Positions 5,672-5,744 of a stretch of DNA of 5,744 nucleotides are shown here, in pieces; positions within the stretch are counted from its first letter, which is position 1; every line of letters starts with the position of its first letter. The translations under genes and the position numbers were made by a program. Source of the stretch: JAQVUB01 sp033809415 (lineage in GTDB: Bacteria > Verrucomicrobiota > Lentisphaeria > Oligosphaerales > Oligosphaeraceae); assembly GCA_033809415.1 (NCBI GenBank), contig JAPXLT010000306.1, positions 1 through 5,744 of the forward strand, written 5' to 3'. The notes below the pieces were generated by a model. It saw only the letters and a list, made by a program, of their open reading frames with translations, was not told the DNA's origin and did no database searches.

Positions 5672-5744
5672 CGGACGGATCAGTCGGATCGGACGGATCG
5701 GACGGATCAAGTAGATCGGTCGGATCGGTCGGATCGGTCGGATC
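5672..5744. repeat. 9-bp tandem array, eight CGG(A/T)CGGAT-type units, running off the window
   Basis: Eight consecutive 9-bp units fill 5672-5743, and the next unit begins at 5744. In order they are cggacggat, cagtcggat, cggacggat, cggacggat, caagtagat, then three cggtcggat. The left part carries A and the right part T at the fourth base, as if two variants were amplified separately. The 9-bp length keeps frame, but no start or stop signals or gene were seen, so I treat it as non-coding satellite-like DNA. Confidence 0.9.

Overview
The window holds two gene blocks that converge on a repeat-filled gap. No rRNA, tRNA, phage or plasmid gene was seen. Base composition, the two Lipo-box proteins and the signal peptides point to a Gram-negative-type cell envelope. 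The LpoB/YcfL/CsgG-like lipoprotein set, the aldolase-epimerase-TetR cluster and the abundant short tandem and REP-like repeats suggest a member of the PVC superphylum, most likely Lentisphaerae (Victivallales-like) or a relative. This taxonomic call is inference from memory of such genomes, not from a marker gene.

Plus strand, 1-2242: three closely spaced genes form an envelope operon. They are a secreted CsgG-like protein with a PEGA domain (its 5' end lies outside the window), a YcfL-like lipoprotein and an LpoB-like lipoprotein. In E. coli, ycfL lies directly before lpoB, and LpoB is the outer-membrane activator of the peptidoglycan synthase PBP1b. The same order is seen here with an extra related gene in front, so the cassette probably serves peptidoglycan synthesis or outer-membrane organisation.

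Gap, 2243-2735: it opens with a perfect 15-copy heptanucleotide array five to six bases after the lpoB-like stop. Next comes a roughly 270-bp element with imperfect 20-bp inverted ends, 14-bp direct repeats and an inner set of REP-like hairpins. It closes with a strong hairpin just past the end of the minus-strand operon. I see no convincing gene in this gap.

Minus strand, 5478-2736: three genes are read right to left as one operon. They are an NAD-dependent epimerase/dehydratase-family protein whose catalytic lysine is replaced by cysteine, a dihydrodipicolinate synthase/N-acetylneuraminate lyase-family aldolase, and a TetR-family regulator. A good sigma70-type promoter (TTGACA, 17 bp, TACAGT) with an operator-like palindrome at the expected start of transcription lies just upstream. 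The set looks like a small catabolic or modifying pathway for an unidentified sugar acid or keto acid, controlled by its own TetR protein.

Right edge, 5571-5744: non-coding and built of short repeats, namely two CACGAAA copies, four 11-bp ACACGGAC units and eight 9-bp CGG(A/T)CGGAT-type units that run off the window.
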